Positions 27,060 through 35,214 are shown, counted from the first letter of the stretch. The stretch: 64,000 nucleotides of DNA from Xenorhabdus yunnanensis (GCF_028598805.1 NZ_JAQRFI010000013.1:1-64000); one strand, 5' to 3'. Notes: generated by a model from the sequence alone, not told the origin. Made by a program: numbers and translations.

Positions 27060-28236
27060 TCTTCACCTCCACGGAGAGCGTTTTCAGTCTCGGCACACTT
27101 AAGTCACTGAGAATATCCCCCAGTGAAAAAGTCAGGGATTCAATCGCACTGAATTCACGGTGGATTTCCCGCCCTAAGTTGGAAAAGGAAAAGCGCGAGT
27201 AGGGCCATGTTTTTTTCACCGGATACTGGCTGTTTTCCCGGAACGCACAGCGGATCAGGTTCTCCACATCCCGTTTCAGGGTGGCTATCTGCTCCTGACG
27301 GTAGTTCGCCAGACTGACCACAAACAGCGTGACTGATAAATCATGCTGGGTTTCCGGCATCGGCAGGCACTGCATATCATCGCCATGCCCGTGATGGCCC
27401 TGATTAGTGATGTAATCGTTGACCGCCTCAATAAACGGCTGGCTAATCACCCCCGAATCCAGCAACAGATACGCATTGGCCGTGCCTGCCCCACGGGGCG
27501 CATCATGCAGAAAGAAGATGCGGTCAATGCTTAAGCCCGCCACCGCCGCAATCATGCCGCGGTAAACCGCATCGGTATGATAGTTACCGACCAGGTTATA
27601 TTGGTTGCGGCAACGGTCACGCAAATCATCATCGGATTCCGCATCCGCACCGGGCGTTAACAGCCAGCCTTCTTCATTCTGCACCCGCGCAATACCGGAT
27701 ACCGCCACGGGCAGAAGTCGAAAGTAGCCGGGGGCAAGGTTAAATGCGCCGCCTGCGGCTTCTGCTCTCACAGGCAGTAAGGCACTGGACACACCCTCAG
27801 CCATCACCGCGCTTTCCGTGGTGCTGACGCGGTAGATTTCACCGTTAATACGTTCAGTCTGGATCACCGTTCCGGCTGGCACGGTCACGGCGGAGGCGCC
27901 CGCTGCCTTATAGAAGCGAATAACACCCTGCGCGGCAGAGGCGGGCTTGCGTTTCAGGTTCACGCCCCAGGCAAACATATCCAGCCATGAACCTGATGCG
28001 GTCGCCAGATACATATTCTTTAGTGTCACGTTGATTAATGCTTCTTTCAGCCACAACACGGGTCGCGTGACAATGGTGTTAATCAGCCGCCAGAACGGGG
28101 ACATCTGCGAAGTGTTGGTTATAAGTCCTGACTCATCCACAACTTTGGCAAAAGCGGCGCTGATCTCGGTTTCCGTGGTCGGCATCCCACTGTCACGCAG
28201 CACCTTTTCATAATCAATCGTCGGTTTAGTTTCCAT
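27052..28236 (-). CDS. Baseplate J-like wedge protein
   Basis: The 394-residue protein has the Baseplate_J pattern: helix ASGSWLDMFAWGVNLKRKPA near the start, VPAGTVIQTERINGEIYRVS, then RAEAAGGAFNLAPGYFRLLP and GADAESDDDLRDRCRNQYN. It makes the ring of wedges around the hub in contractile tails. It overlaps the gp25-like gene by 11 bases. Confidence 0.88.
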   Translation of the reverse strand: METKPTIDYEKVLRDSGMPTTETEISAAFAKVVDESGLITNTSQMSPFWRLINTIVTRPVLWLKEALINVTLKNMYLATASGSWLDMFAWGVNLKRKPASAAQGVIRFYKAAGASAVTVPAGTVIQTERINGEIYRVSTTESAVMAEGVSSALLPVRAEAAGGAFNLAPGYFRLLPVAVSGIARVQNEEGWLLTPGADAESDDDLRDRCRNQYNLVGNYHTDAVYRGMIAAVAGLSIDRIFFLHDAPRGAGTANAYLLLDSGVISQPFIEAVNDYITNQGHHGHGDDMQCLPMPETQHDLSVTLFVVSLANYRQEQIATLKRDVENLIRCAFRENSQYPVKKTWPYSRFSFSNLGREIHREFSAIESLTFSLGDILSDLSVPRLKTLSVEVKNG

Positions 28237-28561
28237 TGCCTACGCTCACATTAATACGACCAAAATCGTAGGTTTCAGCCGTGATCCATAATTTAGTCCG
28301 CGCTTCTTCATTGATGCTGACCGTCCCTGGAATAATCCGTTCATCATTTTCAACCAATATCACTATCTGGGTATGAATGTCGGCCCGTAATGTCGGACTG
28401 CGTTCGGCAATTAAATTCATTGCTAATCCACTTTCAATAATTGCGTGAACACAATCTTGTCCAATAGAGATACGGTTATTACAGAATTGCGGTTCATTTC
28501 CTGAATTGAGCGTGAAGTCACGCTCACTAATTAATAAATCAATATATTTAGGCTTATCCAT
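28226..28561 (-). CDS. gp25/gpW-like baseplate protein (DUF2590)
   Basis: The 111-residue protein reads YIDLLISERDFTLNSGNEPQ and IGQDCVHAIIESGLAMNLIA, followed by ERSPTLRADIHTQIVILVEN and LWITAETYDFG. This is the pattern of the small gp25-like proteins of HP1/K139-type tails (DUF2590). gp25 links the sheath start to the baseplate wedge. It overlaps the tape-measure gene by 8 bases. Confidence 0.78.
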   Translation of the reverse strand: MDKPKYIDLLISERDFTLNSGNEPQFCNNRISIGQDCVHAIIESGLAMNLIAERSPTLRADIHTQIVILVENDERIIPGTVSINEEARTKLWITAETYDFGRINVSVGNGN

Positions 28562-30659
28562 AAGCCACGTGCTCCCATTCCATTAATTGATCCGGCGTTA
28601 TGCCATTGGAAATATTCAGCGTTACGCTTTCAATACGGCGGCTGTTATCCGTGAGGGTCTGTGAATTTGTTGTGACGTCTTTCATCAGTCCCTGCCTGCC
28701 GATCCCCTGCATTTTCCCGCCCGTTAATACGCCTTCACTTTCAGGCGGGGTGATGGCTTTAACCGATTGCATCATGACTTGGGATTGTCCCTGCAAAATT
28801 CCCTTCGGCTGGGTCATCAATTTCTGGGTATTTTCCGCCATGCTGACATTGGGCACGGGGGCGTTTGTTGCGGGTTCAACTACCATTTTCTGGATCGCCA
28901 TCGTTTCGATGTTGACACCCGGAATCTGATTTAACGTCTCGACAATGCCGTTATAAACGCCAGCGAAGGATTCTTTCAGCCAATCCCATAATCCACTGAA
29001 AAAATTACTGACACTGTCCACCATGTTGGAAAAGGTATCCGCCAGTGAAAAGTTGCTGAACCAGTGACACAGGTTGTCCCACGCTTCACCAATCCACGCA
29101 AAGACTGCACCAAAGATCTCGCCAACCCATTTCACACAGGCCGCGATAACCTTAAAGGCTGTGGTATCCATAATGGCGGCTTTGATGGTATCCCAATGCT
29201 TAATCAGCAGGTAAATGCCCACGGCCAGCAACGCGATAGCAGCAATAATCAGCAAGACAGGCCAGGTCATAAAGCTGAATGAAATACCCGCTAAAATTGC
29301 CGCCATACGGATAACCAGCAATGTGCTGCGTAATATTCTCAGTGCAGCATTAAATGCAATGATAGCCGTTCTATACAACCATATTGCTGCTGTTCCCAAT
29401 TTCATGATCAAGGTAAAACCTATCCAAATCCCCCTCAGAGCAATCAGGATAAATTTGGATATCCCCATCACAATATTGGCCATTGCTCCCACGACAGCAA
29501 AGTTCATAATCCCAAGCGTGATATAACCAATCCAGCGCGCAATATTGGGAAACAGTTCCATCCAACGTACTAATATTTGGCTGGTATCGGCGAGTCGGTT
29601 GACCAAGGGTTTGATAACAGGCAATAATGCTGAACCCACCAGAATCTGAAGGTTCTCCCAAATGGCCTGTAATCGTTCCCACGGATCTGCCATTTGTGCG
29701 GCCATTTTACGGGTACGCTCCATCCCATCATTCGCACCCAGCGCCGTGATGTTCTCTCTTAACGAATCAACATTGTTGAAGAGTGCCTTAACCACCACAG
29801 CAGAACCACCAAATGCAGCTTCGATCTCCGCTTGCGCCTTAAGGTTACCGTCAATGCTCTTGCCATATTTGGCCTGTAATTTTTCCAGCATTTCCGGCAT
29901 GGAAAGCATTTGACCGGATGTATTAACGAAACTCAATCCCAGACTTTTCGCTCCTTTGGGCGCGACCGATAGGAAGTTTTCATAAGCACGGCTAGAATCC
30001 GTTCCCAATGAATTCTGCAATTCCCCCAATACCGCCAGTTGTTCATCAATCCCCACACCGAAGTTCGTTCCTGCTTTGCGGGAATTTTTCAACAGTTGCG
30101 TAATTTCCGGCATACTGGTGCCGAAAGTTTGCGCCATAAAAACGGCCTTACCTGATAGCTCCTCAGCAAACTGGATATTTCCTACAGACTGAGCGTGATC
30201 GGAAAACAGATCAAACATTGTCCCCATATAGCCAGCCGCATCCGACGCACTGGCTTTCAGAGCGACAGCAGTAGTGTTGGCAATCTTGGTCATCTGAGGT
30301 AATTCTGTTTGCTCCAGCCCTTGTACTGCTTTGTTAATTTCCGCCGCTGATTTCACAAATTCGATGGCGGACTTGCCATACTGTGAGCTGAAGGTCATTG
30401 AGTCTTTGGCAATTTTTGCCATGACTCCACTATCAATTCCCTGTAATGAAGCTGATTTCAGGGCTTCATCCATTTGAATGGCTGGCTCAAGGAAGCCATG
30501 AGTTGACCAGAACGAATCAGCGATTGTTTGCCCACCCGCTGAAATTTTGCCAAATGCCTTTTGTGACTGTTCAGCAAGTTGACTAAGTTCCGTTTTTACA
30601 CTGGCAATAGGTCGTGTAATTTCACTGATTAGTCTGTGTATAAAACCTGGATGACTCAT
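28554..30659 (-). CDS. Tail tape-measure protein
   Basis: The 701-residue protein has an N-terminal helical part and the TP901 tape-measure core (SMPEITQLLKNSRKAGTNFG, FEELSGKAVFMAQTFG-type helices, NFLSVAPKGAKSLGLSF). A central run of strongly hydrophobic helices (about 375-510, e.g. VLLIIAAIALLAVGIYLLI) and an amphipathic end follow. Tape-measure length sets tail length; about 0.15 nm per residue would predict a tail near 100 nm. Its ATG overlaps the stop codon of the frameshifted chaperone extension. Confidence 0.86.
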   Translation of the reverse strand: MSHPGFIHRLISEITRPIASVKTELSQLAEQSQKAFGKISAGGQTIADSFWSTHGFLEPAIQMDEALKSASLQGIDSGVMAKIAKDSMTFSSQYGKSAIEFVKSAAEINKAVQGLEQTELPQMTKIANTTAVALKASASDAAGYMGTMFDLFSDHAQSVGNIQFAEELSGKAVFMAQTFGTSMPEITQLLKNSRKAGTNFGVGIDEQLAVLGELQNSLGTDSSRAYENFLSVAPKGAKSLGLSFVNTSGQMLSMPEMLEKLQAKYGKSIDGNLKAQAEIEAAFGGSAVVVKALFNNVDSLRENITALGANDGMERTRKMAAQMADPWERLQAIWENLQILVGSALLPVIKPLVNRLADTSQILVRWMELFPNIARWIGYITLGIMNFAVVGAMANIVMGISKFILIALRGIWIGFTLIMKLGTAAIWLYRTAIIAFNAALRILRSTLLVIRMAAILAGISFSFMTWPVLLIIAAIALLAVGIYLLIKHWDTIKAAIMDTTAFKVIAACVKWVGEIFGAVFAWIGEAWDNLCHWFSNFSLADTFSNMVDSVSNFFSGLWDWLKESFAGVYNGIVETLNQIPGVNIETMAIQKMVVEPATNAPVPNVSMAENTQKLMTQPKGILQGQSQVMMQSVKAITPPESEGVLTGGKMQGIGRQGLMKDVTTNSQTLTDNSRRIESVTLNISNGITPDQLMEWEHVAYG

Positions 30660-31116
30660 GGCTCACCTTTTAATGCCAATGCAATTCCATTTGCAGTGGC
30701 AATGCGTGTATATTCCCAGTATCGATTATCCAACCAAATTGCACGGGCTAAATTTTCCGTTTCATCATTTTCATTTGGTAAATAATGACGACGCAAAGTT
30801 AAGGCTTGTTCAAATAAGCTATTGTCAATAGCCTTAACCCGTGCATTTAGTTTTTTATTTCAATTTCCAGCTTTGGTGCATATTCAGAGTTAATTTTCTC
30901 AACCAATTGCATTGCCGCACCCGGAATCTGCAATAATTCATCAAGAGCAGATTTAGATGTGGGTTGAACGATACGACGTAAATAAGTGACAATTGGTACA
31001 ATTTTATTGTCCATTGTCATATCATTAATCATATTGTTATAAGCAACAATATTTGGCTCGAATTTAATTTCATCACCCGCAACAATTAAACTGACAATTT
31101 TATTTTCTTTACTCAT
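30656..31116 (-). CDS. Frameshifted tail chaperone, E+E' type fusion
   Basis: The 89-residue product at 30847-31116 ends at a TAA that directly follows AAAAAAC (complement of 30850-30856). That is the -1 slippery heptamer A AAA AAC. After a -1 slip reading continues L-N-A-R-V-K-A-I-D-N and on through LARAIWLDNRYWEYTRIATA for 64 residues to a TGA at 30656-30658 that overlaps the tape-measure ATG. This is the same arrangement as lambda G/GT and P2 E/E', in which a small fraction of ribosomes make the longer chaperone. The fusion is inferred from the sequence. Confidence 0.72.
30847..31116 (-). CDS. Tail assembly chaperone (P2 gpE-like short form)
   Basis: The 89-residue protein (KIVSLIVAGDEIKFEPNIVA, then VTYLRRIVQPTSKSALDELL) has the size and position of the P2 gpE tail chaperone between tube and tape-measure genes. 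It probably coats the tape-measure protein before tail assembly. It ends IEIKN, where the slippery run sits. The longer -1 frameshift form is listed separately. Confidence 0.75.
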   Translation of the reverse strand: MSKENKIVSLIVAGDEIKFEPNIVAYNNMINDMTMDNKIVPIVTYLRRIVQPTSKSALDELLQIPGAAMQLVEKINSEYAPKLEIEIKN

Positions 31117-31289
31117 GATTTAATTCCTTTATTTAACTTAATCCATTTATTAGATTGTCTTAGATTATATTGCTTTAGATAAACATCATCCCTGATGTCA
31201 TAAGTCGCCCCAGTGCATGTATATAATAATATTCATACAACTAATGACTTCTTATGTTCTTCCGTGCCCACAAGATTTAGCTAATCAGT

Positions 31290-31745
31290 TTAGCCAATCA
31301 GATTGCGGGTTAACTCTGCTTCCAGATATGGAATACCATTGATACGTACAAAATCCGGGGAAGTGACCACAAATTTAACCTTGTGTGTCATCACGCTTCC
31401 ACCTTTCGGATCAACATCCAGAATATCGCTGAGGATCAGTTTGCAGCCATAAGCCTCGACTTTCATTTCTTCATTGCCTGCTTTGGCGTACCACATCAAA
31501 TCAACAGGCTGAATGCCTCGCCATGAACCCGACGCACGTGCTTTGGCAGTGACAATATCCAGATATTTGGTGCTGAGTTCAATTTCGCCCTCTGCCGCAA
31601 CATCACCGGAAATATAACCGTCCGGTACGCCCTGTGTTTGGGCCGCAGCAGTATTGTCAGTAATGGACAGATTGACCTTTTCAGCATGAACCAGATCTCC
31701 ATCCATATTAAAATCGACCGATTGGCCGGAAATACGCTGGCTCAT
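31290..31745 (-). CDS. Tail tube protein (DUF2597-like)
   Basis: The 151-residue beta-rich protein (ISGQSVDFNMDGDLVHAEKV, GYISGDVAAEGEIELSTKYL, QPVDLMWYAKAGNEEMKVEA) directly follows the sheath gene. That is the usual sheath-tube order of contractile tails. Its N-terminal strands and G-x-V-A-A-E-G-E-I-E-L segment fit the tube family of HP1/K139-like phages. Confidence 0.76.
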   Translation of the reverse strand: MSQRISGQSVDFNMDGDLVHAEKVNLSITDNTAAAQTQGVPDGYISGDVAAEGEIELSTKYLDIVTAKARASGSWRGIQPVDLMWYAKAGNEEMKVEAYGCKLILSDILDVDPKGGSVMTHKVKFVVTSPDFVRINGIPYLEAELTRNLIG

Positions 31746-32858
31746 TTAGTTTCCTCCTAAATCCAGCAGTAAACTCGCCGTGATCCCTTTCGGGCATTCA
31801 TAGGTGCGAATGGTGATATAAATTTCTACCGTGTTTTTATTGCGCCATGTAATAGCAATGTCACCATCTTCAGGCGATTTCACTTCACCGGGGAATGTCA
31901 CACCGTTAATTTCGGTACTGCGGGACATTTCACGCAAAGTACGGGCAAAGTAAGCCTGATGCGTTGCAATGCTGCCCGGCGTACTGTTCAGACTGCGATT
32001 AGCGATTTTAGCGATAGCCTGCAAGCGTACACGGCGCGCAACTTTATCTACAACACGCAAATTTTCGATGCTCTGGTAATCCCCGCCTTCCACATCCAAT
32101 GTGCGGCCATCTGACCAATACATGCCGTCATAATCGGGATACCACATAGGAACACTGAAACGCAGTTTTTCCAATGCCTGTAGTGTTGCCAAATCAATTG
32201 ACTTTCCTTCACCATCAAGCGGAAAATCCGTCGAACCCAAATCCATTAACGGCCCTGTCTGGACTCGTGCCGGGCTGTCTGCCACGGTTACGGCACGGTT
32301 ACACAAACGACCCGCCAATACCCCCGCTTCGTTGCCCCACAGAGACGGTGCTAGTTGCACCGAAGCAACCGCTTCGCCCTTTTGCAATTCAGCCAGACGA
32401 GAGACATAATCCGCCCAAGTTTCTTTCTGCTGTGTACCATTAACAGCGAGAATAGCCCACTGCCAACGACCAAATTTGGCAATGATATTTGCCCGCAAGG
32501 TTTGTGCTGCTTTGATAACGGATTTCGTTGCACCGTTCGTCAGCACATAACCTTCAACACTGGCAATATGCTGTGCTGCTGTCACCGCCTCGACAAAAGC
32601 CAGTTCATCTGCCGATTCTGGCAAGACGTGGACATAGCCAGACCAGTTTTGCCCTGCGTTTGCCATCGCCGCCAGTACGTTGCGCTTCAGAGTGGTATCC
32701 GCTGCACCCAATACGGAATCAAAATCCGTCTGGGTATTCACGGAGAAAGTTTTACCTACGTTGGTTTTTCCCGTACCAACAAAGAGCAATACCCGCTCAA
32801 TTTCCTTTGTTTCGCCCTGTAATTGGTTAATTTGGTTAACCTGAACATGTGGCCACAT
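31746..32858 (-). CDS. Tail sheath protein (DUF2586-like)
   Basis: The 370-residue protein starts MWPHVQVNQINQLQGETKEI. It has the sheath-type core (VLPESADELAFVEAVTAAQH, YWSDGRTLDVEGGDYQSIEN) and a C-terminal domain close to sheath proteins (NRSLNSTPGSIATHQAYFAR and WRNKNTVEIYITIRTYECPK). The sheath contracts to drive the tube through the target envelope. It matches the DUF2586 sheath type of HP1/K139-like tails rather than the P2 FI type. Confidence 0.8.
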   Translation of the reverse strand: MWPHVQVNQINQLQGETKEIERVLLFVGTGKTNVGKTFSVNTQTDFDSVLGAADTTLKRNVLAAMANAGQNWSGYVHVLPESADELAFVEAVTAAQHIASVEGYVLTNGATKSVIKAAQTLRANIIAKFGRWQWAILAVNGTQQKETWADYVSRLAELQKGEAVASVQLAPSLWGNEAGVLAGRLCNRAVTVADSPARVQTGPLMDLGSTDFPLDGEGKSIDLATLQALEKLRFSVPMWYPDYDGMYWSDGRTLDVEGGDYQSIENLRVVDKVARRVRLQAIAKIANRSLNSTPGSIATHQAYFARTLREMSRSTEINGVTFPGEVKSPEDGDIAITWRNKNTVEIYITIRTYECPKGITASLLLDLGGN

Positions 32859-32873
32859 AATTTATTCCTTTAT

Positions 32874-32987
32874 TTATGTTTTCAGTCGCTCAAGGTTGCA
32901 AGATGCGTTTTGCCATTCCTTGAGCCATTCTGCTTTGACTGCCCATTGATCATTATTGGATCTGTTCAACGGCTGTGCCTGATTCAT
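32874..32987 (-). CDS. Small tail-operon ORF, unknown
   Basis: A 37-residue frame (MNQAQPLNRSNNDQWAVKAE ending ASCNLERLKT) begins inside the end of the completion gene and stops 15 bases before the sheath start. The composition is protein-like and a TAAATAAAGG ribosome site follows for the sheath. I know no family. It may be a real tiny tail gene or only a translational-coupling stretch. Confidence 0.4.
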   Translation of the reverse strand: MNQAQPLNRSNNDQWAVKAEWLKEWQNASCNLERLKT

Positions 32988-33552
32988 CCATGTAATGCAC
33001 AATACTGTTTTCAGCAAACCAGATTTCAGGGGGAGCCAACAGCCAGCGCTTACCATCAAAGGGGACAATACCATTTTTATCCTCACGCATAATTACGGGT
33101 TCTGACAGTGATAACGACACCACAACGACAGCGGTTTCTTTATTCGCTTTGACCGTCATGGTTGGACGTTCCTGTCCCTGATTAGCACTCCCTAATTCAT
33201 CGTTTTGCTCTGTCAGCCACGCATCTATTAGCAGCGGAATATATCGGGGATCTTGCTCCCTGTAAGGGAAGTTTTCCCATGAAATCACCGCTTCATACTT
33301 TTGGATAAACATCTGGTATTGCCCCAGACCTAAATCCCGTTGAGCCTGAATAAAGCGGATTTTCCCCATATCACTAGTAAATTCCGTTTTACCAATAGAC
33401 TCTGCTGGCAAATTTTCCCGTAAAAATGTCGTTAATTGCTGTAATTTGCTCATATCATGCATACCGCTGTCAGTTTCAATCCTTTCATTATTACAGGTAA
33501 AAATCCGCTTTAACTCATAACGGGTAGCAATCCCTTGCCGAAGCGTTTTCAC
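32953..33552 (-). CDS. Tail completion protein, P2 gpR-like
   Basis: The 199-residue frame contains MSKLQQLTTFLRENLPAESI and then DPRYIPLLIDAWLTEQNDEL and KANKETAVVVVSLSLSEPVI. This pattern is close to P2 gpR (position of the late tail gene before the sheath). Start is uncertain: GTG 33552, or ATG 33462 or 33453 (the ATGATATGAGC context resembles a translational overlap). The first 30 codons are duplicated in damaged form at about 34400-34545, so the region just upstream has been rearranged. Confidence 0.62.
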   Translation of the reverse strand: MKTLRQGIATRYELKRIFTCNNERIETDSGMHDMSKLQQLTTFLRENLPAESIGKTEFTSDMGKIRFIQAQRDLGLGQYQMFIQKYEAVISWENFPYREQDPRYIPLLIDAWLTEQNDELGSANQGQERPTMTVKANKETAVVVVSLSLSEPVIMREDKNGIVPFDGKRWLLAPPEIWFAENSIVHYMDESGTAVEQIQ

Positions 33553-33640
33553 GCCTAATCGTGGATTAGACTGAGATAATTAATCTCTTCCGTTCGAATC
33601 AAGCGCATTATTGCGGATCTAATAAAACTCTGCGAATGGT

Positions 33641-33692
33641 TTAATTCTGATGAATTCGGATATTGCTCGATAACCGAATTCATCAGAATTAA
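33641..33692. repeat. Perfect 19-bp inverted repeat upstream of tail operon
   Basis: TTAATTCTGATGAATTCGG (33641-33659) is the exact reverse complement of 33674-33692, separated by a 14-base spacer (ATATTGCTCGATAA). AT-rich ends and no T-run argue against a simple terminator. It lies about 90-140 bases ahead of the first tail gene, where an operator or an invertible/recombination site could be placed. Confidence 0.75.
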
Positions 33693-33721
33693 AATATTTC
33701 GTCTCACCTTATTTTGTTTAA

Positions 33722-33755
33722 ATAGAAATAAAAACCACCTCTCAAAGAGGTGGTT
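33722..33755 (-). terminator. Terminator of the first VapA-like gene
   Basis: AACCACCTCT (33733-33742) pairs perfectly with AGAGGTGGTT (33746-33755) over a 3-base loop. On the - strand it is followed by TTTTTATTT. It isolates the vap gene from the tail operon downstream. Confidence 0.8.
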
Positions 33756-33799
33756 TAAGGATAGAAATAAAATGAGATTTTTTCATTGTAAGACCATTT

Positions 33800-34270
33800 T
33801 CATCTCCAATAACCAGAACCACCACTTACGCCAAGTGTCGTTCCTGCTCCTAACCCTTCAAAATGTCCCAACAATTTTCTATTTTTTATACTCCAAATTT
33901 GCATAGTTCCAGCAAAAGCTGTGGTAATTGTAGTAAAGTCAAGCCCCTCCGCATATACTTTATCAATATCATCTGTATAAAAATTACCGAAATATACTCC
34001 AAGACCCAGTGATGTCGCTCCACCAGATGTCCCGGAAAATTCCTTATGATCGTCAATTTCTAAAAAATGCTTATGGTAAAAGATAAAACTGGTTATAGTT
34101 AATTTGGCTTTAAGGCTTATGGCTCTTTTTTCCAATATTTTTTTTCGTGCATCATCAATGACTTCTTGATCTAATTTTCCGGTTAATAATTCAGATAAAG
34201 ATTCTATAACTTCTAATCTTTGCTCAACAGATAAAAAACGTTTTGATTCATCATTTGAGCTATTATTCAT
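33800..34270 (-). CDS. VapA-family protein, copy 1
   Basis: The 156-residue protein has a helical N-terminal arm (RLEVIESLSELLTGKLDQEV) and a C-terminal domain like that of Rhodococcus equi VapA. It runs TSGGATSLGLGVYFGNFYTD, then DIDKVYAEGLDFTTITTAF and the ending LGVSGGSGYWR (VapA: GGLGIPGG, DIERLYRETRSFQFTATP, GGGTGSW). VapA disturbs phagosome maturation in macrophages. There is no signal peptide, unlike the Rhodococcus protein. It is paralogous to the gene at 34538-35011 (same layout, shared leader DNA). It sits between the Ogr gene and the tail operon, on the same strand, with its own terminator. Confidence 0.8.
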   Translation of the reverse strand: MNNSSNDESKRFLSVEQRLEVIESLSELLTGKLDQEVIDDARKKILEKRAISLKAKLTITSFIFYHKHFLEIDDHKEFSGTSGGATSLGLGVYFGNFYTDDIDKVYAEGLDFTTITTAFAGTMQIWSIKNRKLLGHFEGLGAGTTLGVSGGSGYWR

Positions 34271-34537
34271 AATATTCCCCTGGTCTAAATACTATAACCA
34301 CATAATATTAATTTAACACTTGAATATTATTTATAATTATCTATTACCAGAGAATAATTACGCATCTTTATTCCAGATAGTAATAAATAATTTTAATTAT
34401 TACGGGTAAAAGCTACAGATAATAAAGCCATCTCTATTCGTAAACGGGTGGCAATCCTTTGCCAAAGCGTTTTCACACCTAGTTGTGGATTAAACAGAGA
34501 TATTTTACTCCTTCCGTTCAACACCCATGTATTAAAT
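34271..34537 (-). promoter_or_regulatory. Leader/promoter region of vap copy 1, duplicated at copy 2
   Basis: 34290-34400 matches the region ahead of copy 2 (35030-35150) nearly base for base, sharing TATTACCAGAGAATAATTAC and CATCTTTATTCC. The part 34400-34537 instead resembles 33488-33620 (the 5' end and leader of the tail completion gene, e.g. GCCAAAGCGTTTTCACACCT). So this 267-base gap holds duplicated regulatory DNA and no gene. Confidence 0.65.
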
Positions 34538-35011
34538 CTATTCCCAATAACCACCACCTGATATTGTGGAAGATATCGTTCCTAATCCGGTTCCGTTAAA
34601 CTGTGCCACTTTCGCTAAAGATGAATTTATAAAAGCTATAGACACAGTTATAGGTGTTGTAATTGCAACAAAGGCTTTTGCTTCCTGATAAATTAAATTA
34701 ATATCATCCAAACCAAAATAAAACTCACCGGAAAATTCTCCTAGCCCCGGAGATCCTAATCCTCCTGCATGCCCGTAAAAAGTTTTCGCACCATCAACAT
34801 ATAGATTACATGTAAAGTAAAGAAAGTAACTTTTTAAGGCCAAACGAGCCTTATATATTTTTATATTGGATTCAGATAAATTTATGATCGAATCATCTGT
34901 CGTTTTGTGCTTTAACTTATCTGCTGTTGCTTCAGATAAAGACTCGATAATTTTCAGCCCTTTTTCAACAAGCAGAGAAGATTCTGATTCAGTAGATAAT
35001 GGTTTTTTCAT
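34538..35011 (-). CDS. VapA-family protein, copy 2
   Basis: The 157-residue paralog has the same layout. A helical N-terminal arm (EKGLKIIESLSEATADKLKH) is followed by the VapA core (KTFYGHAGGLGSPGLGEFSG, DDINLIYQEAKAFVAITTPI, ending FNGTGLGTISSTISGGGYWE). GHAGGLGSPGLG is especially close to the Rhodococcus core. Both copies lack a secretion signal. It has its own upstream region, almost the same as that of copy 1. Confidence 0.82.
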   Translation of the reverse strand: MKKPLSTESESSLLVEKGLKIIESLSEATADKLKHKTTDDSIINLSESNIKIYKARLALKSYFLYFTCNLYVDGAKTFYGHAGGLGSPGLGEFSGEFYFGLDDINLIYQEAKAFVAITTPITVSIAFINSSLAKVAQFNGTGLGTISSTISGGGYWE

Positions 35012-35214
35012 AATATCCCCCGATTTTATAAAACGAGAAAAATTAATTTAATACTTAAACATTATTTCTAATTATCCATTACCAGAGAATAATTACACAT
35101 CTTTATTCCTGATGGTAATAAATACTTTTAATTTTTATTAGTGATGTTATTAATAAAGAAATTTTTCTCAGTATAAATTTGGTGTTATTTATCAGTTTGT
35201 TTATCATTATGGTT
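35012..35214. other. AT-rich intergenic leader, copy of the vap promoter DNA
   Basis: 35030-35150 repeats the upstream sequence of vap copy 1 with about 10-15 percent changes. No ORF or RNA is recognisable. The rest is AT-rich spacer up to the ERIC element. Confidence 0.5.

Noticed and set aside
21030-33552. Type VI secretion system or Photorhabdus virulence cassette (PVC)
   Set aside because: There is one hub/spike gene but no TssB/C, TssM or AAA+ ATPase. Gene order and fibre/Tfa pair fit a phage tail.
33550-33720. Ogr-binding site (TGT-N12-ACA) upstream of tail operon
   Set aside because: Looked for on both strands; no acceptable match was found, so none is listed.
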